Part shown: positions 35,378-45,200 of the stretch, one piece after another
Layout: each line of letters opens with the position of its first letter
Position numbering within the stretch: position 1 is the first letter of the stretch
Assembly (NCBI GenBank): GCA_051877575.1
Contig: JBJEJA010000034.1
Location: forward strand, 183,919 to 247,918
DNA: 64,000 bases
Source: UBA2882 sp051877575
Lineage (GTDB): Bacteria; Bacillota; Clostridia; Lachnospirales; Lachnospiraceae
Reading direction: 5' to 3'
The notes under the pieces: model-generated
What the model was told of the DNA's origin: nothing
Databases searched by the model: none
Seen by the model: the letters and a program-made list of their open reading frames with translations, nothing else
Program-made: the position numbers and the translations under genes

Positions 35378-36745
35378 ATGAAAAGGCATAAAAAGAGAAA
35401 AAAACAAATTACATATTTTATCATAACACTTATTTTTGTCTGCCTTCTGGGAACCGTTATGCTGGGATTGATTTCCGTTGTAAAGGGGAGAAAAAAGCAG
35501 GAGATAGCTTCCGTGCATGAAACGGTGGAGAAAGAGAACGGCGTGCAGGAGGAAATACCGGTGGTGCCGTCGGAAAACGATGATGAAATGCGAAAGGAAG
35601 AAAGCGGGCGGGATACAGTAGAAGAGGAAGAAACATCGCAGTCACAGCAGGAGATCGGTCCGGTCGTTATGGCGTTTGGAGGAGACGTATGTTTTCATGA
35701 TGCGTATGCCAATATGCATTCCCTTCGCAGCAGGGGCGGTAAAATAGAAAGCTCTCTTTCCGCAGAACTGCTGTCTGAGATGCAGCAGGCGGATATCCTG
35801 ATGGTAAATAATGAATTTACTTATTCCAAAAGAGGGGTGCCCCTTCCGGAAAAAGCATTTGCCTTCCGGAGTGATCCGGGGAATGTAAATCTTCTTTATG
35901 AAATGGGTGTAGATATTGTATCGCTTGCCAATAACCATGTATACGATTATGGGGAAGACGCTTTGCTGGATACATTGGATACTCTAAAAAATGCGGGAAT
36001 TCCCTATGTGGGAGCGGGAAGAAATCTGGATGAGGCTTCGGCCCCTTTTTATTATGAAATAAACGGGAGAACTATCGCTTATATATCAGCGACACAGGTA
36101 GAACGGAACGAAAATCCGGATACAAGGGGTGCCACGGAAGTGACTGCAGGGACATTCCGTTGCTTTACGGAGGAAGAATTCGGCAGACTGCTGGATGCCG
36201 TGAAAGAGGCTGACCGGAACGCAGATTTGACGGTTGTATATATTCATTGGGGAACGGAAAATACCGATGAGTTGCATTGGGCACAGGAATGGCAGGCGCC
36301 GGAGCTGGTAAAGGCAGGGGCGGATCTGATCGTCGGCGATCATCCTCATTGTCTGCAGGGAATTGATTATATAGACGGCGTGCCGGTGTTTTACAGTCTG
36401 GGCAATTTCTGGTTCAATTCAAAAACGCTGGATACGGGGCTTTTAAAAGTCGTTCTGGACGAGAACGGGGATCTGACCTGTCAGTTTTTGCCGGCCAAAC
36501 AGCATGATTGCCGTACGGATTTGGAGACGGGGGAAGAAAAACAGCGGATTTTAGATTATCTGCAATGCATTTCTCCGAATGTAACCATCGATGAAAACGG
36601 TTATATCAGTAATGTGCCCTATGACGGACCGCCGATCAATTATGATGACGTACAGAGACTGCCGCCCAAACCGGAGGAACAGTTGCCGGATCAACAGGCG
36701 CAGCCGGAACAGAATGATGCGGCTGCGGAACCGGTGAACCGGTAA
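35378..36745 (+). CDS. CapA-family (metallophosphatase-like) membrane-anchored protein
   Basis: 455 residues. A basic N-terminus and one membrane helix (about 12-34, FIITLIFVCLLGTVML) are followed by an acidic linker (about 45-95), then the CapA domain: VMAFGGDVCFHDAY, ILMVNNEFTYSKRG, IVSLANNHVYDYGEDALLDT, VYIHWGTENTDELHWAQEWQ and IVGDHPHCLQGID, ending SLGNFWFN. These are the metal-binding positions. CapA supports poly-gamma-glutamate export or cell-wall polymer metabolism. A Pro/Gln-rich tail follows. It sits between rplA and rplJ, normally adjacent, but has its own flanking signals. Confidence 0.82.
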   Translation: MKRHKKRKKQITYFIITLIFVCLLGTVMLGLISVVKGRKKQEIASVHETVEKENGVQEEIPVVPSENDDEMRKEESGRDTVEEEETSQSQQEIGPVVMAFGGDVCFHDAYANMHSLRSRGGKIESSLSAELLSEMQQADILMVNNEFTYSKRGVPLPEKAFAFRSDPGNVNLLYEMGVDIVSLANNHVYDYGEDALLDTLDTLKNAGIPYVGAGRNLDEASAPFYYEINGRTIAYISATQVERNENPDTRGATEVTAGTFRCFTEEEFGRLLDAVKEADRNADLTVVYIHWGTENTDELHWAQEWQAPELVKAGADLIVGDHPHCLQGIDYIDGVPVFYSLGNFWFNSKTLDTGLLKVVLDENGDLTCQFLPAKQHDCRTDLETGEEKQRILDYLQCISPNVTIDENGYISNVPYDGPPINYDDVQRLPPKPEEQLPDQQAQPEQNDAAAEPVNR

Positions 36746-36783
36746 GAACGGAAAATGGAATGGAAGATTTTTATGCGAAAGGG

Positions 36784-36813
36784 TTGACAACGGTGCCGGG
36801 AATGTGATAGATT
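36784..36813 (+). promoter_or_regulatory. Promoter of rplJ-rplL
   Basis: TTGACA (36784-36789), about 18 bases, TAGATT (36808-36813). Confidence 0.5.
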
Positions 36814-36819
36814 ATACAA

Positions 36820-36945
36820 GGTCTTACGAGACTTTGCCGAAGACAGTAGGTGCCCATGAGGGCGTAAGCGTATCGCCTACCGAGGAATGAAAGAGTATGT
36901 TTATGACTTTTTGCCTTCCGGTCTTCCGGGAGGCTTTTCTTATAA
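36820..36945 (+). ncRNA. L10 ribosomal protein leader
   Basis: Upstream of rplJ lies the typical L10 leader: GACTTTGCCGAAGACAGTAG, GGTGCC, GGCGTAAGC, ATCGCCTACCGAGGAATG, and then a terminator-like hairpin GCCTTCCGG/CCGGGAGGC (36913-36934) with TTTTCTT. L10(L12)4 binding to the kink-turn-like part is known to favour termination, giving feedback on rplJ-rplL. Confidence 0.8.
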
Positions 36946-36988
36946 ATACTCCTATCGGCAACAAAATCTATAAGGAGGTAAATGTGAA

Positions 36989-37621
36989 ATGGCAAAGGTT
37001 GAACTGAAACAGCCAATCGTGGAAGAAATTTCCGAACACTTGAAAGACGCGCAGTCTGTTGTGTTGGTTGATTACCGTGGACTGACCGTTGAGCAGGACA
37101 CACAGCTTCGTAAAGCAATGCGTGAAGCAGGTATCGTATACAAAGTATACAAGAACACAATGATGAATTTCGCGTTCAAGGGTACAGATTATGAGGCATT
37201 AGCTCCATATCTGGAAGGACCGAGTGCAGTTGCTATCGCAAAAGATGATGCAACAGCTCCGGCAAGAGTCCTGGGCAAATTTGCAAAGGATATCGAAGCG
37301 CTTGAAATCAAAGGCGGTGTTGTTGAAGGCATTGCTTATGATGCAAAAGGCATCAGCGCAATCGCAAGCATTCCCGGCAGAGAAGAACTGCTTTCCAAAT
37401 TACTTGGAAGCTTACAGTCTCCGATCACAAACCTTGCTCGCGTCCTGAATCAGGTTGCAGAGAAAGGTGGCGCAGGCGAAGCTGCACCGGCTGAAGAAGC
37501 AAAAGCTGAAGAGGCAAAAGCAGAAGAAACAGAAGCTCCTGCAGAGGCAGAAGCACCCGTAGAAGTAGCGGCTGAGGAAACAGCAGAAGCAGAAGCTCCT
37601 GCAGAGACTCCCGCAGAATAA
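36989..37621 (+). CDS. rplJ: 50S ribosomal protein L10 with long acidic tail
   Basis: 210 residues, about 40 longer than usual. The core reads LKDAQSVVLVDYRGLTVEQD, YKVYKNTMMNFAFKGTDYEA and IPGREELLSKLLGSLQSPIT. The extra tail (about 166-210) is made of Ala/Glu/Pro repeats (AEEAKAEE, APAEAEAPVE). L10 forms the base of the L7/L12 stalk. The tail's role is unknown; it is low-complexity and may be neutral. AAGGAGG precedes ATG 36989. Confidence 0.96.
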   Translation: MAKVELKQPIVEEISEHLKDAQSVVLVDYRGLTVEQDTQLRKAMREAGIVYKVYKNTMMNFAFKGTDYEALAPYLEGPSAVAIAKDDATAPARVLGKFAKDIEALEIKGGVVEGIAYDAKGISAIASIPGREELLSKLLGSLQSPITNLARVLNQVAEKGGAGEAAPAEEAKAEEAKAEETEAPAEAEAPVEVAAEETAEAEAPAETPAE

Positions 37622-37654
37622 TTTTGAAAAATAATTTAAATGGAGGAAATGAAA

Positions 37655-38032
37655 ATGGCAAAATTAACAACAGCAGAATTTATTGATGCTATTAAAGAGT
37701 TAACAGTTTTAGAATTAAATGATTTAGTAAAAGCTTGCGAAGAAGAATTCGGCGTATCCGCAGCAGCAGGCGTTGTAGTTGCAGCAGCAGGCGCAGCAGC
37801 AGGTGAAGCAGCTGAAGAGAAGAGCGAGTTTGATGTTGAATTAACAGAAGTTGGTCCCAACAAAGTTAAAGTTATCAAAGTTGTTCGTGAAGCTACAGGC
37901 CTTGGCTTGAAAGAAGCAAAAGACGTAGTTGACGGAGCTCCTAAAGTAATCAAAGAGGGTGCATCCAAAGAAGAAGCAGATGACATCAAAGCTAAATTAG
38001 AAGCTGAAGGTGCTAAAGTTACTCTTAAGTAA
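37655..38032 (+). CDS. rplL: 50S ribosomal protein L7/L12
   Basis: 125 residues. N-terminal dimerisation part (FIDAIKELTVLELNDLVKAC), Ala/Gly hinge (AAAGVVVAAAGAAAGEAAEE), C-terminal factor-binding domain (NKVKVIKVVREATGLGLKEA, KDVVDGAPKVIKEG). ATG 37655 has GGAGG upstream. Confidence 0.97.
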   Translation: MAKLTTAEFIDAIKELTVLELNDLVKACEEEFGVSAAAGVVVAAAGAAAGEAAEEKSEFDVELTEVGPNKVKVIKVVREATGLGLKEAKDVVDGAPKVIKEGASKEEADDIKAKLEAEGAKVTLK

Positions 38033-38058
38033 TTCAACCTGCAAAAACAGAAGAAACC

Positions 38059-38105
38059 AAAGAGCTGTCAGAAGTTGTGAAAACAAAATCCGACGGCTCT
38101 TTTTC
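38059..38105 (+). terminator. Terminator after rplL
   Basis: AGAGCTGTC (38061-38069) with GACGGCTCT (38092-38100, one wobble) and TTTTTC. Partial readthrough into rpoB is plausible, but rpoB has its own promoter. Confidence 0.7.
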
Positions 38106-38188
38106 TTGCCCGGAAAATGCGGGAGGGAAAACGGCAGAACAGGGTCGGAACGGTTGTGGAAAGCGCGAAAAAAATTATATAAATATGG

Positions 38189-38217
38189 TTGACTTAAATC
38201 TTGCATTGTAGTAGAAT
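38189..38217 (+). promoter_or_regulatory. Promoter of rpoB-rpoC
   Basis: TTGACT (38189-38194), 17 bases, TAGAAT (38212-38217). Confidence 0.65.
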
Positions 38218-38303
38218 GGATGATGCGCTATTGTGGTGTGCTAGGCTTTTTTGGTGCATGTATTGTATTGAAATAGGCTGATAAATAGAAAGAACGGGGT
38301 GAA

Positions 38304-41300
38304 ATGTCAATGGAAAAGAACAGAATACGTCCAATCGCATCCGGTAAAGACGTACGTATGAGCTATCAGAGACAAAAAGAAGTTTTGGAGATGCCGAATC
38401 TGATCGAGGTTCAGAAAAACTCCTATGACTGGTTCCTGAAAGAGGGATTGAAAGAAGTATTTGACGATATTTCTCCGATTACCGATTACAGCGGACATCT
38501 GAGTCTGGAATTTGTCGATTTTGAGCTCTGCGAGGACGACGTAAAGTATTCTATTGAAAAATGTAAGGAGAGAGATGCAACTTACGCAGCACCATTAAAA
38601 GTAAAAGTACGTCTCTACAACAAGGAAAAGGACGAAATCAGCGAACATGAAATATTCATGGGCGATCTTCCTTTGATGACCGAGACGGGTACTTTTGTGA
38701 TCAACGGTGCAGAACGTGTTATCGTTAGCCAGTTAGTGCGTTCTCCGGGCATTTATTACGGAATCGGTCATGACAAGATCGGTAAAGAACTGTATTCCTG
38801 TACGGTAATTCCGAATCGTGGTGCATGGCTGGAGTATGAAACGGATTCCAATGATGTTTTCAGCGTTCGTGTAGATAGAACAAGAAAGGTGCCGATTACT
38901 GTATTTATCCGTGCATTGGGTATCGGTACAAATGAAGAAATCAGAGAGTTATTCGGCGACGAACCCAAGATCGAAGCAAGCTTTGCAAAGGATCCTTCCA
39001 TTACGGAAAAGAATCCCAGCGGTAGCTATGAGGACGGTCTTTTAGAGTTGTACAAAAAAATCCGTCCCGGCGAGCCTCTTTCCGTGGACAGTGCGGAAAG
39101 TCTGATCACGGCCATGTTTTTTGACCCCAGAAGATATGACCTTGCAAAAGTGGGCCGTTATAAATTCAACAAAAAATTAATGCTGAGAAACCGTATCAGA
39201 AATCATGAGCTGGGTGAGGATGTTATTGATCCTTATACAGGTGAACTGATTGCTGCAGCAGGCACAATCGTAACACCTGAGCTGGCTGACGAGATTCAGA
39301 ATGCGGCTGTTCCTTATGTTTATATTCAGACAGAAGAGAAAAATGAAAAAGTGTTGTCCAACATGATGGTTGACATCACACATTTTGTGGAATGCAATCC
39401 CAAGGAACTGGGTGTAACTGAACTGGTTTACTTCCCTGTTCTGAAACAGATTCTGGAAGAGTACAGTGAAAAGCCCGATGAATTGGCTGACGCTATTAAG
39501 AGAAATATTCATGATCTGATTCCGAAGCATATTACCAAGGAAGATATTATCGCTTCCATTAACTATAATATGCATTTGGAATACGGTATCGGTAATGATG
39601 ACGATATCGACCATTTGGGGAACAGACGTATCCGTGCTGTAGGCGAATTGCTGCAGAATCAGTACAGGGTAGGTCTTACCAGATTGGAAAGGGTTGTCCG
39701 TGAAAGAATGACAACTCATGATGCGGAAGAAGTTTCTCCTCAGGTTCTGATCAACATCAAACCTGTACAGGCTGCGGTAAAGGAATTCTTCGGTTCCTCC
39801 CAGCTGTCACAGTTCATGGATCAGAATAACCCGTTGGGTGAGCTGACACACAAGAGACGTTTATCCGCATTGGGCCCCGGCGGTCTGTCCAGAGACAGAG
39901 CCGGATTCGAGGTTCGTGACGTTCACTATTCCCATTACGGAAGAATGTGCCCGATCGAGACCCCTGAAGGTCCTAACATCGGTTTGATCAACTCCCTTGC
40001 ATCTTATGCAAGAATCAATGAGTACGGTTTCATAGAGGCTCCTTATCGTAAGATCGATAAGAGCGACCCGGAAAATCCGGTCGTAACCGATGAAGTTGTT
40101 TATATGACAGCGGATGAAGAGGATAATTATCATGTGGCACAGGCTTCCGAGCCTTTGGATGAAGAAGGCCACTTCAAGAGAAACTGGGTATCCGGTCGTT
40201 ATCTGGATGAAACACAGGAATACCCCAAGACCATGTTTGATTACATGGATGTATCTCCGAAGATGATCTTCTCCGTTGCTACGGCCCTGATCCCATTCTT
40301 ACAGAACGATGACGCAAACCGTGCGCTGATGGGATCCAACATGCAGCGTCAGGCGGTACCGTTGTTGTTTACGGAAGCACCTGTAGTCGGAACCGGTATT
40401 GAAACAAAAGCGGCAGTAGACTCCGGTGTCTGCGTGGTTGCAAAGAAGGCAGGAACAATTGATTATGTTTCTTCCAAGGTTATCCGCATGACTTATGATG
40501 ACGGAGAGAAAGACGAATATCATCTGACGAAATTTGTACGAAGCAACCAGTCCAACTGTTACAACCAGAAGCCGATTGTATTTAAAGGTGATCATGTAGC
40601 GGCAGGACAGGTAATCGCTGACGGTCCTTCCACAAGCGAAGGCGAGCTGGCATTGGGTAAAAACCCGTTGATCGGTTTCATGACCTGGGAGGGTTATAAC
40701 TACGAGGATGCCGTTTTATTAAGTGAAAGACTTGTTCAGGATGATGTTTATACATCCGTTCACATTGAAGAATATGAAGCAGAAGCCCGTGACACCAAAT
40801 TGGGGCCGGAGGAAATCACAAGAGATGTTCCCGGCGTGGGCGATGATGCATTGAAGGATCTGGATGAGAGAGGTATCATCCGTATCGGTGCCGAGGTTCG
40901 TGCCGGTGATATCCTGGTTGGTAAAGTTACTCCTAAGGGAGAAACGGAATTGACGGCGGAAGAAAGGCTGTTGCGTGCGATTTTCGGTGAGAAAGCACGT
41001 GAAGTAAGAGATACTTCCCTGAAAGTGCCTCACGGCGAATATGGTATTGTCGTAGATGCCAAAGTATTTACAAGAGAAAACGGTGACGAGTTGTCACCCG
41101 GTGTAAATCAGGCAGTCCGTATCTATATTGCTCAGAAGAGAAAAATTTCCGTAGGTGATAAGATGGCAGGTCGTCACGGTAACAAGGGTGTTGTTTCCCG
41201 CGTGCTTCCTGTTGAAGATATGCCTTATCTGCCTAACGGCCGTCCTTTGGATATTGTATTGAATCCTTTGGGTGTACCTTCCCGTATGAATATCGGTCAG

Positions 41301-42185
41301 GTGCTTGAAATCCATCTGTCCCTTGCTGCAAAAGCCCTTGGCTTTAATGTGGCAACACCTGTATTTGACGGTGCAAAAGAAAGCGATATCATGGATACGC
41401 TGGATCTGGCCAACGACTATGTAAATTTAAGCTGGGAAGAGTTTGAAAAGAAACATGGTGAAGAATTGTTGCCGGAGGTACTTCAGTACCTGTCCGATAA
41501 CAGAGATCATAGAGAACTTTGGAAAGGCGTTCCGATTTCCAGGGACGGTAAAGTAAGGTTGCGTGACGGCCGTACCGGTGAATATTTCGACTCCCCGGTT
41601 ACAATCGGACATATGCACTACTTAAAACTTCATCACTTGGTAGATGATAAGATCCATGCGCGTTCTACCGGTCCTTATGCGCTGGTTACACAGCAGCCTT
41701 TGGGCGGTAAAGCACAGTTCGGCGGACAGCGTTTCGGTGAAATGGAGGTTTGGGCATTGGAAGCGTACGGTGCCGCTTATACGCTCCAGGAAATCCTGAC
41801 GGTTAAATCCGATGATGTGATCGGCCGTGTTAAGACATATGAGGCAATCATTAAAGGTGACAATATTCCTGAACCGGGTATTCCGGAATCCTTCAAGGTA
41901 ATGCTCAAAGAGTTGCAGTCCCTTGGTTTGGATGTCAAAGTTCTGAATGAGGACAGACAGGAAATCGAAATTATGGAGACCATTGATTACGGCGATAACG
42001 ACCTTCGCCGTGAACTGGAAAGCGAATCCAGAAATTATAATTACGAGGACGAATCCTTATCTTCCATGGGATATCAGAAAGTAGAATTCGATGAGGAATC
42101 CGAAGAATTGGTAAATGTGGAAGAAGATATGGAAACAGAAGAGGATTTTGATGAATCCGAATTTGCAGAAACCTTTGACGAGTAA
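38304..42185 (+). CDS. rpoB: RNA polymerase beta subunit
   Basis: 1293 residues. QLVRSPGIYY, the rifampicin-pocket region SQLSQFMDQNNPLGELTHKR and RLSALGPGGLSRDRAGFEVR, CPIETPEGPNIGLINSLASY, and the KMAGRHGNKGVVSRVLPVED segment. The C-terminus is acidic. The start is ATG 38304 or 38310, with ACGGGGTGA upstream. The rifampicin cluster reads as wild type (Q, D and H positions and the Ser in RRLSAL are the standard residues). Confidence 0.98.
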   Translation: MSMEKNRIRPIASGKDVRMSYQRQKEVLEMPNLIEVQKNSYDWFLKEGLKEVFDDISPITDYSGHLSLEFVDFELCEDDVKYSIEKCKERDATYAAPLKVKVRLYNKEKDEISEHEIFMGDLPLMTETGTFVINGAERVIVSQLVRSPGIYYGIGHDKIGKELYSCTVIPNRGAWLEYETDSNDVFSVRVDRTRKVPITVFIRALGIGTNEEIRELFGDEPKIEASFAKDPSITEKNPSGSYEDGLLELYKKIRPGEPLSVDSAESLITAMFFDPRRYDLAKVGRYKFNKKLMLRNRIRNHELGEDVIDPYTGELIAAAGTIVTPELADEIQNAAVPYVYIQTEEKNEKVLSNMMVDITHFVECNPKELGVTELVYFPVLKQILEEYSEKPDELADAIKRNIHDLIPKHITKEDIIASINYNMHLEYGIGNDDDIDHLGNRRIRAVGELLQNQYRVGLTRLERVVRERMTTHDAEEVSPQVLINIKPVQAAVKEFFGSSQLSQFMDQNNPLGELTHKRRLSALGPGGLSRDRAGFEVRDVHYSHYGRMCPIETPEGPNIGLINSLASYARINEYGFIEAPYRKIDKSDPENPVVTDEVVYMTADEEDNYHVAQASEPLDEEGHFKRNWVSGRYLDETQEYPKTMFDYMDVSPKMIFSVATALIPFLQNDDANRALMGSNMQRQAVPLLFTEAPVVGTGIETKAAVDSGVCVVAKKAGTIDYVSSKVIRMTYDDGEKDEYHLTKFVRSNQSNCYNQKPIVFKGDHVAAGQVIADGPSTSEGELALGKNPLIGFMTWEGYNYEDAVLLSERLVQDDVYTSVHIEEYEAEARDTKLGPEEITRDVPGVGDDALKDLDERGIIRIGAEVRAGDILVGKVTPKGETELTAEERLLRAIFGEKAREVRDTSLKVPHGEYGIVVDAKVFTRENGDELSPGVNQAVRIYIAQKRKISVGDKMAGRHGNKGVVSRVLPVEDMPYLPNGRPLDIVLNPLGVPSRMNIGQVLEIHLSLAAKALGFNVATPVFDGAKESDIMDTLDLANDYVNLSWEEFEKKHGEELLPEVLQYLSDNRDHRELWKGVPISRDGKVRLRDGRTGEYFDSPVTIGHMHYLKLHHLVDDKIHARSTGPYALVTQQPLGGKAQFGGQRFGEMEVWALEAYGAAYTLQEILTVKSDDVIGRVKTYEAIIKGDNIPEPGIPESFKVMLKELQSLGLDVKVLNEDRQEIEIMETIDYGDNDLRRELESESRNYNYEDESLSSMGYQKVEFDEESEELVNVEEDMETEEDFDESEFAETFDE

Positions 42186-42219
42186 GGACAAGTAAACGTA
42201 ATTGGAAGGAGTGCCATTC

Positions 42220-45200
42220 ATGCCAGAAACAAATAATGAAGTTTATCAGCCTATGACTTTTGATGCCATCAAAATCGGATTAGCATCTCCCGAGAAAATC
42301 CGGGAATGGTCCAGAGGCGAGGTTACAAAACCCGAAACAATTAACTATAGAACCTTAAAACCCGAAAAGGATGGCTTATATTGCGAAAGAATTTTCGGAC
42401 CCAGCAAGGACTGGGAGTGTCACTGCGGTAAATATAAGAAGATCAGATACAAAGGTGTTATCTGTGATCGATGCGGTGTTGAGGTTACCAAGGCAAATGT
42501 TCGTAGAGAACGTATGGGACATATTGAGCTCGCGGCTCCCGTTTCCCATATCTGGTACTTTAAGGGAATCCCCAGCCGTATGGGACTGATCCTTGATCTG
42601 TCTCCCAGAGTACTGGAGAAAGTGCTGTACTTTGCCAATTATATTGTGTTGGACCCCGGCAATTCCGGTCTGGAATATAAGCAGGTTCTGACAGAGAGAG
42701 AATATCAGGAAGCAAAAGAAAATCCGGATATCAATTTCCGTGTCGGTATGGGCGCCGAGGCAGTCAAAGAGCTGTTGCAGGCAATCGATCTGGAGAAAGA
42801 ATCCGCAGAATTAAAGGAAGAATTAAAAAATTCCACAGGTCAGAAGAGAGCACGTATCATCAAGAGGCTGGAAGTTGTAGAAGCCTTCTGCGAATCCGAC
42901 AATAAGCCCGAATGGATGATCATGGATGCAATCCCGGTCATTCCTCCGGATTTACGTCCTATGGTACAGCTTGACGGTGGTCGTTTTGCAACTTCCGATT
43001 TAAATGACCTGTATCGTCGTATTATCAACAGAAATAACCGCCTGAAAAGACTGTTGGAGCTGGGAGCTCCCGATATCATTGTCCGCAATGAGAAACGTAT
43101 GCTTCAGGAAGCTGTTGATGCGCTGATCGACAACGGTCGCCGCGGCCGTCCGGTGACAGGACCGGGTAACAGAGCGTTAAAATCCCTGTCCGATATGTTG
43201 AAGGGTAAATCCGGACGTTTCCGTCAGAACCTGTTAGGTAAGCGTGTCGACTATTCCGGACGTTCCGTTATCGTCGTAGGGCCCGAACTGAAGATTTATC
43301 AGTGCGGTCTGCCCAAGGAAATGGCAATCGAGCTGTTTAAGCCTTTCGTTATGAAAGAGCTGGTAGCAAGAGGCATTTCCCAGAATATTAAAAATGCAAA
43401 GAAATTAGTAGAAAAAGTAGATCCCCAGGTTTGGGATGTGCTGGAAGAAGTCATCAAAGAGCATCCGGTTATGTTAAACCGTGCGCCTACATTGCACAGA
43501 CTCGGTATCCAGGCGTTTGAGCCGATCCTTGTAGAAGGTAAGGCAATCAAACTGCATCCGTTGGTATGTACAGCGTTCAACGCCGACTTCGACGGTGACC
43601 AGATGGCTGTCCATCTTCCTTTGACAGTGGAAGCCCAGGCAGAATGCCGTTTCCTGCTGTTATCTCCCAACAACCTGCTGAAACCGTCTGACGGTGGTCC
43701 CGTAGCTGTACCTTCACAGGATATGGTGCTCGGTATTTACTATCTGACGCAGGAAAGAGAAGGCGTGCTGGGTGAAGGCAAGTTCTTCAAGAGCGTTAAC
43801 GAGGCAATCTTAGCATATGAAAACAAAGCGGTAACGCTGCACTCCCGTATTAAGGTCAGAGTGACCAAGACGGATGCCGACGGAAACGAGATCTCAGGTA
43901 CTGTTGAATCCACATTGGGAAGATTTATTTTTAACGAGATCATCCCTCAGGATTTAGGGTTTGTAGACAGAACCAAACCGGAAAACTTCCTGTTGCCGGA
44001 AATCGATTTCCATGTGGGCAAAAAAGGATTAAAACAGATCCTTGAAAAAGTTATCAATACCCATGGAGCAACAAGAACCGCAGAAGTACTGGATGATATT
44101 AAATCCATCGGTTATAAATACTCGACAAAAGCGGCTATGACCGTATCCATTTCCGATATGACCGTTCCTGCCCAGAAGCCTGAAATGTTGGCTGCTGCCC
44201 AGGATACCGTAGATATGATCACAAAGAACTTCAACCGTGGTCTGATTACGGAAGAAGAACGTTACAGAGCGGTTGTCGAGACTTGGAACGAAACCGATAA
44301 AGAACTGACGGATGTTCTGTTAAAGGGACTGGATAAATACAATAACATCTTTATGATGGCTGACTCCGGTGCCCGTGGCTCCAACCAGCAGATCAAACAG
44401 CTGGCAGGTATGCGTGGTTTGATGGCGGATACAACAGGTAGAACCATCGAGTTGCCGATCAAGTCCAACTTCCGTGAAGGTCTGGATGTGCTGGAATACT
44501 TCATGTCCGCACACGGTGCACGTAAAGGTCTTTCTGATACGGCACTTCGTACCGCCGACTCCGGTTATCTGACCAGACGTATGGTTGACGTATCACAGGA
44601 ACTGATCATCCGTGAAGTTGACTGCTGTGAAGGCAAAGAAGAAATTCCGGGTATGGTTGTTAAGGCATTCATGGATGGTAAAGAGACAATCGAAAGCCTG
44701 AAGGATCGAATTACAGGAAGATATTCTTGCGAGGATATCAAAGATAAAGACGGCAATGTCATTGTGAAGAGAAATCATATGATTACTCCGAAACGTGCAT
44801 CCCAGATTTTGAGTGTGGGTGTAGATGAAAAAGGCGAGCCGGTTGAAGCGGTTAAAATCCGTACAATCTTAAGCTGCCGTTGCCACAACGGTATCTGCTC
44901 CAAGTGCTACGGCGCGAACATGGCAACAGGTGAGTCCGTACAGGTGGGTGAAGCAGTCGGTATTATCGCTGCTCAGTCTATCGGTGAACCCGGTACACAG
45001 CTTACCATGCGTACGTTCCATACCGGTGGTGTTGCCGGTGACGATATTACACAGGGTCTTCCCCGTGTAGAGGAGTTGTTCGAAGCACGTAAACCGAAAG
45101 GACTCGCGATTATTGCAGAATTCGGCGGTGTTGCGACGATCAAGGATTCCAAGAAGAAGCGTGAGGTCGTTGTTACCAACGAAGAGACCGGTGAAAGCAA

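Noticed and set aside
37480..37621. Repeated GAA/GCA triplets as a possible tandem repeat array
   Set aside because: These are codons for the Ala/Glu tail of L10, not an independent repeat.
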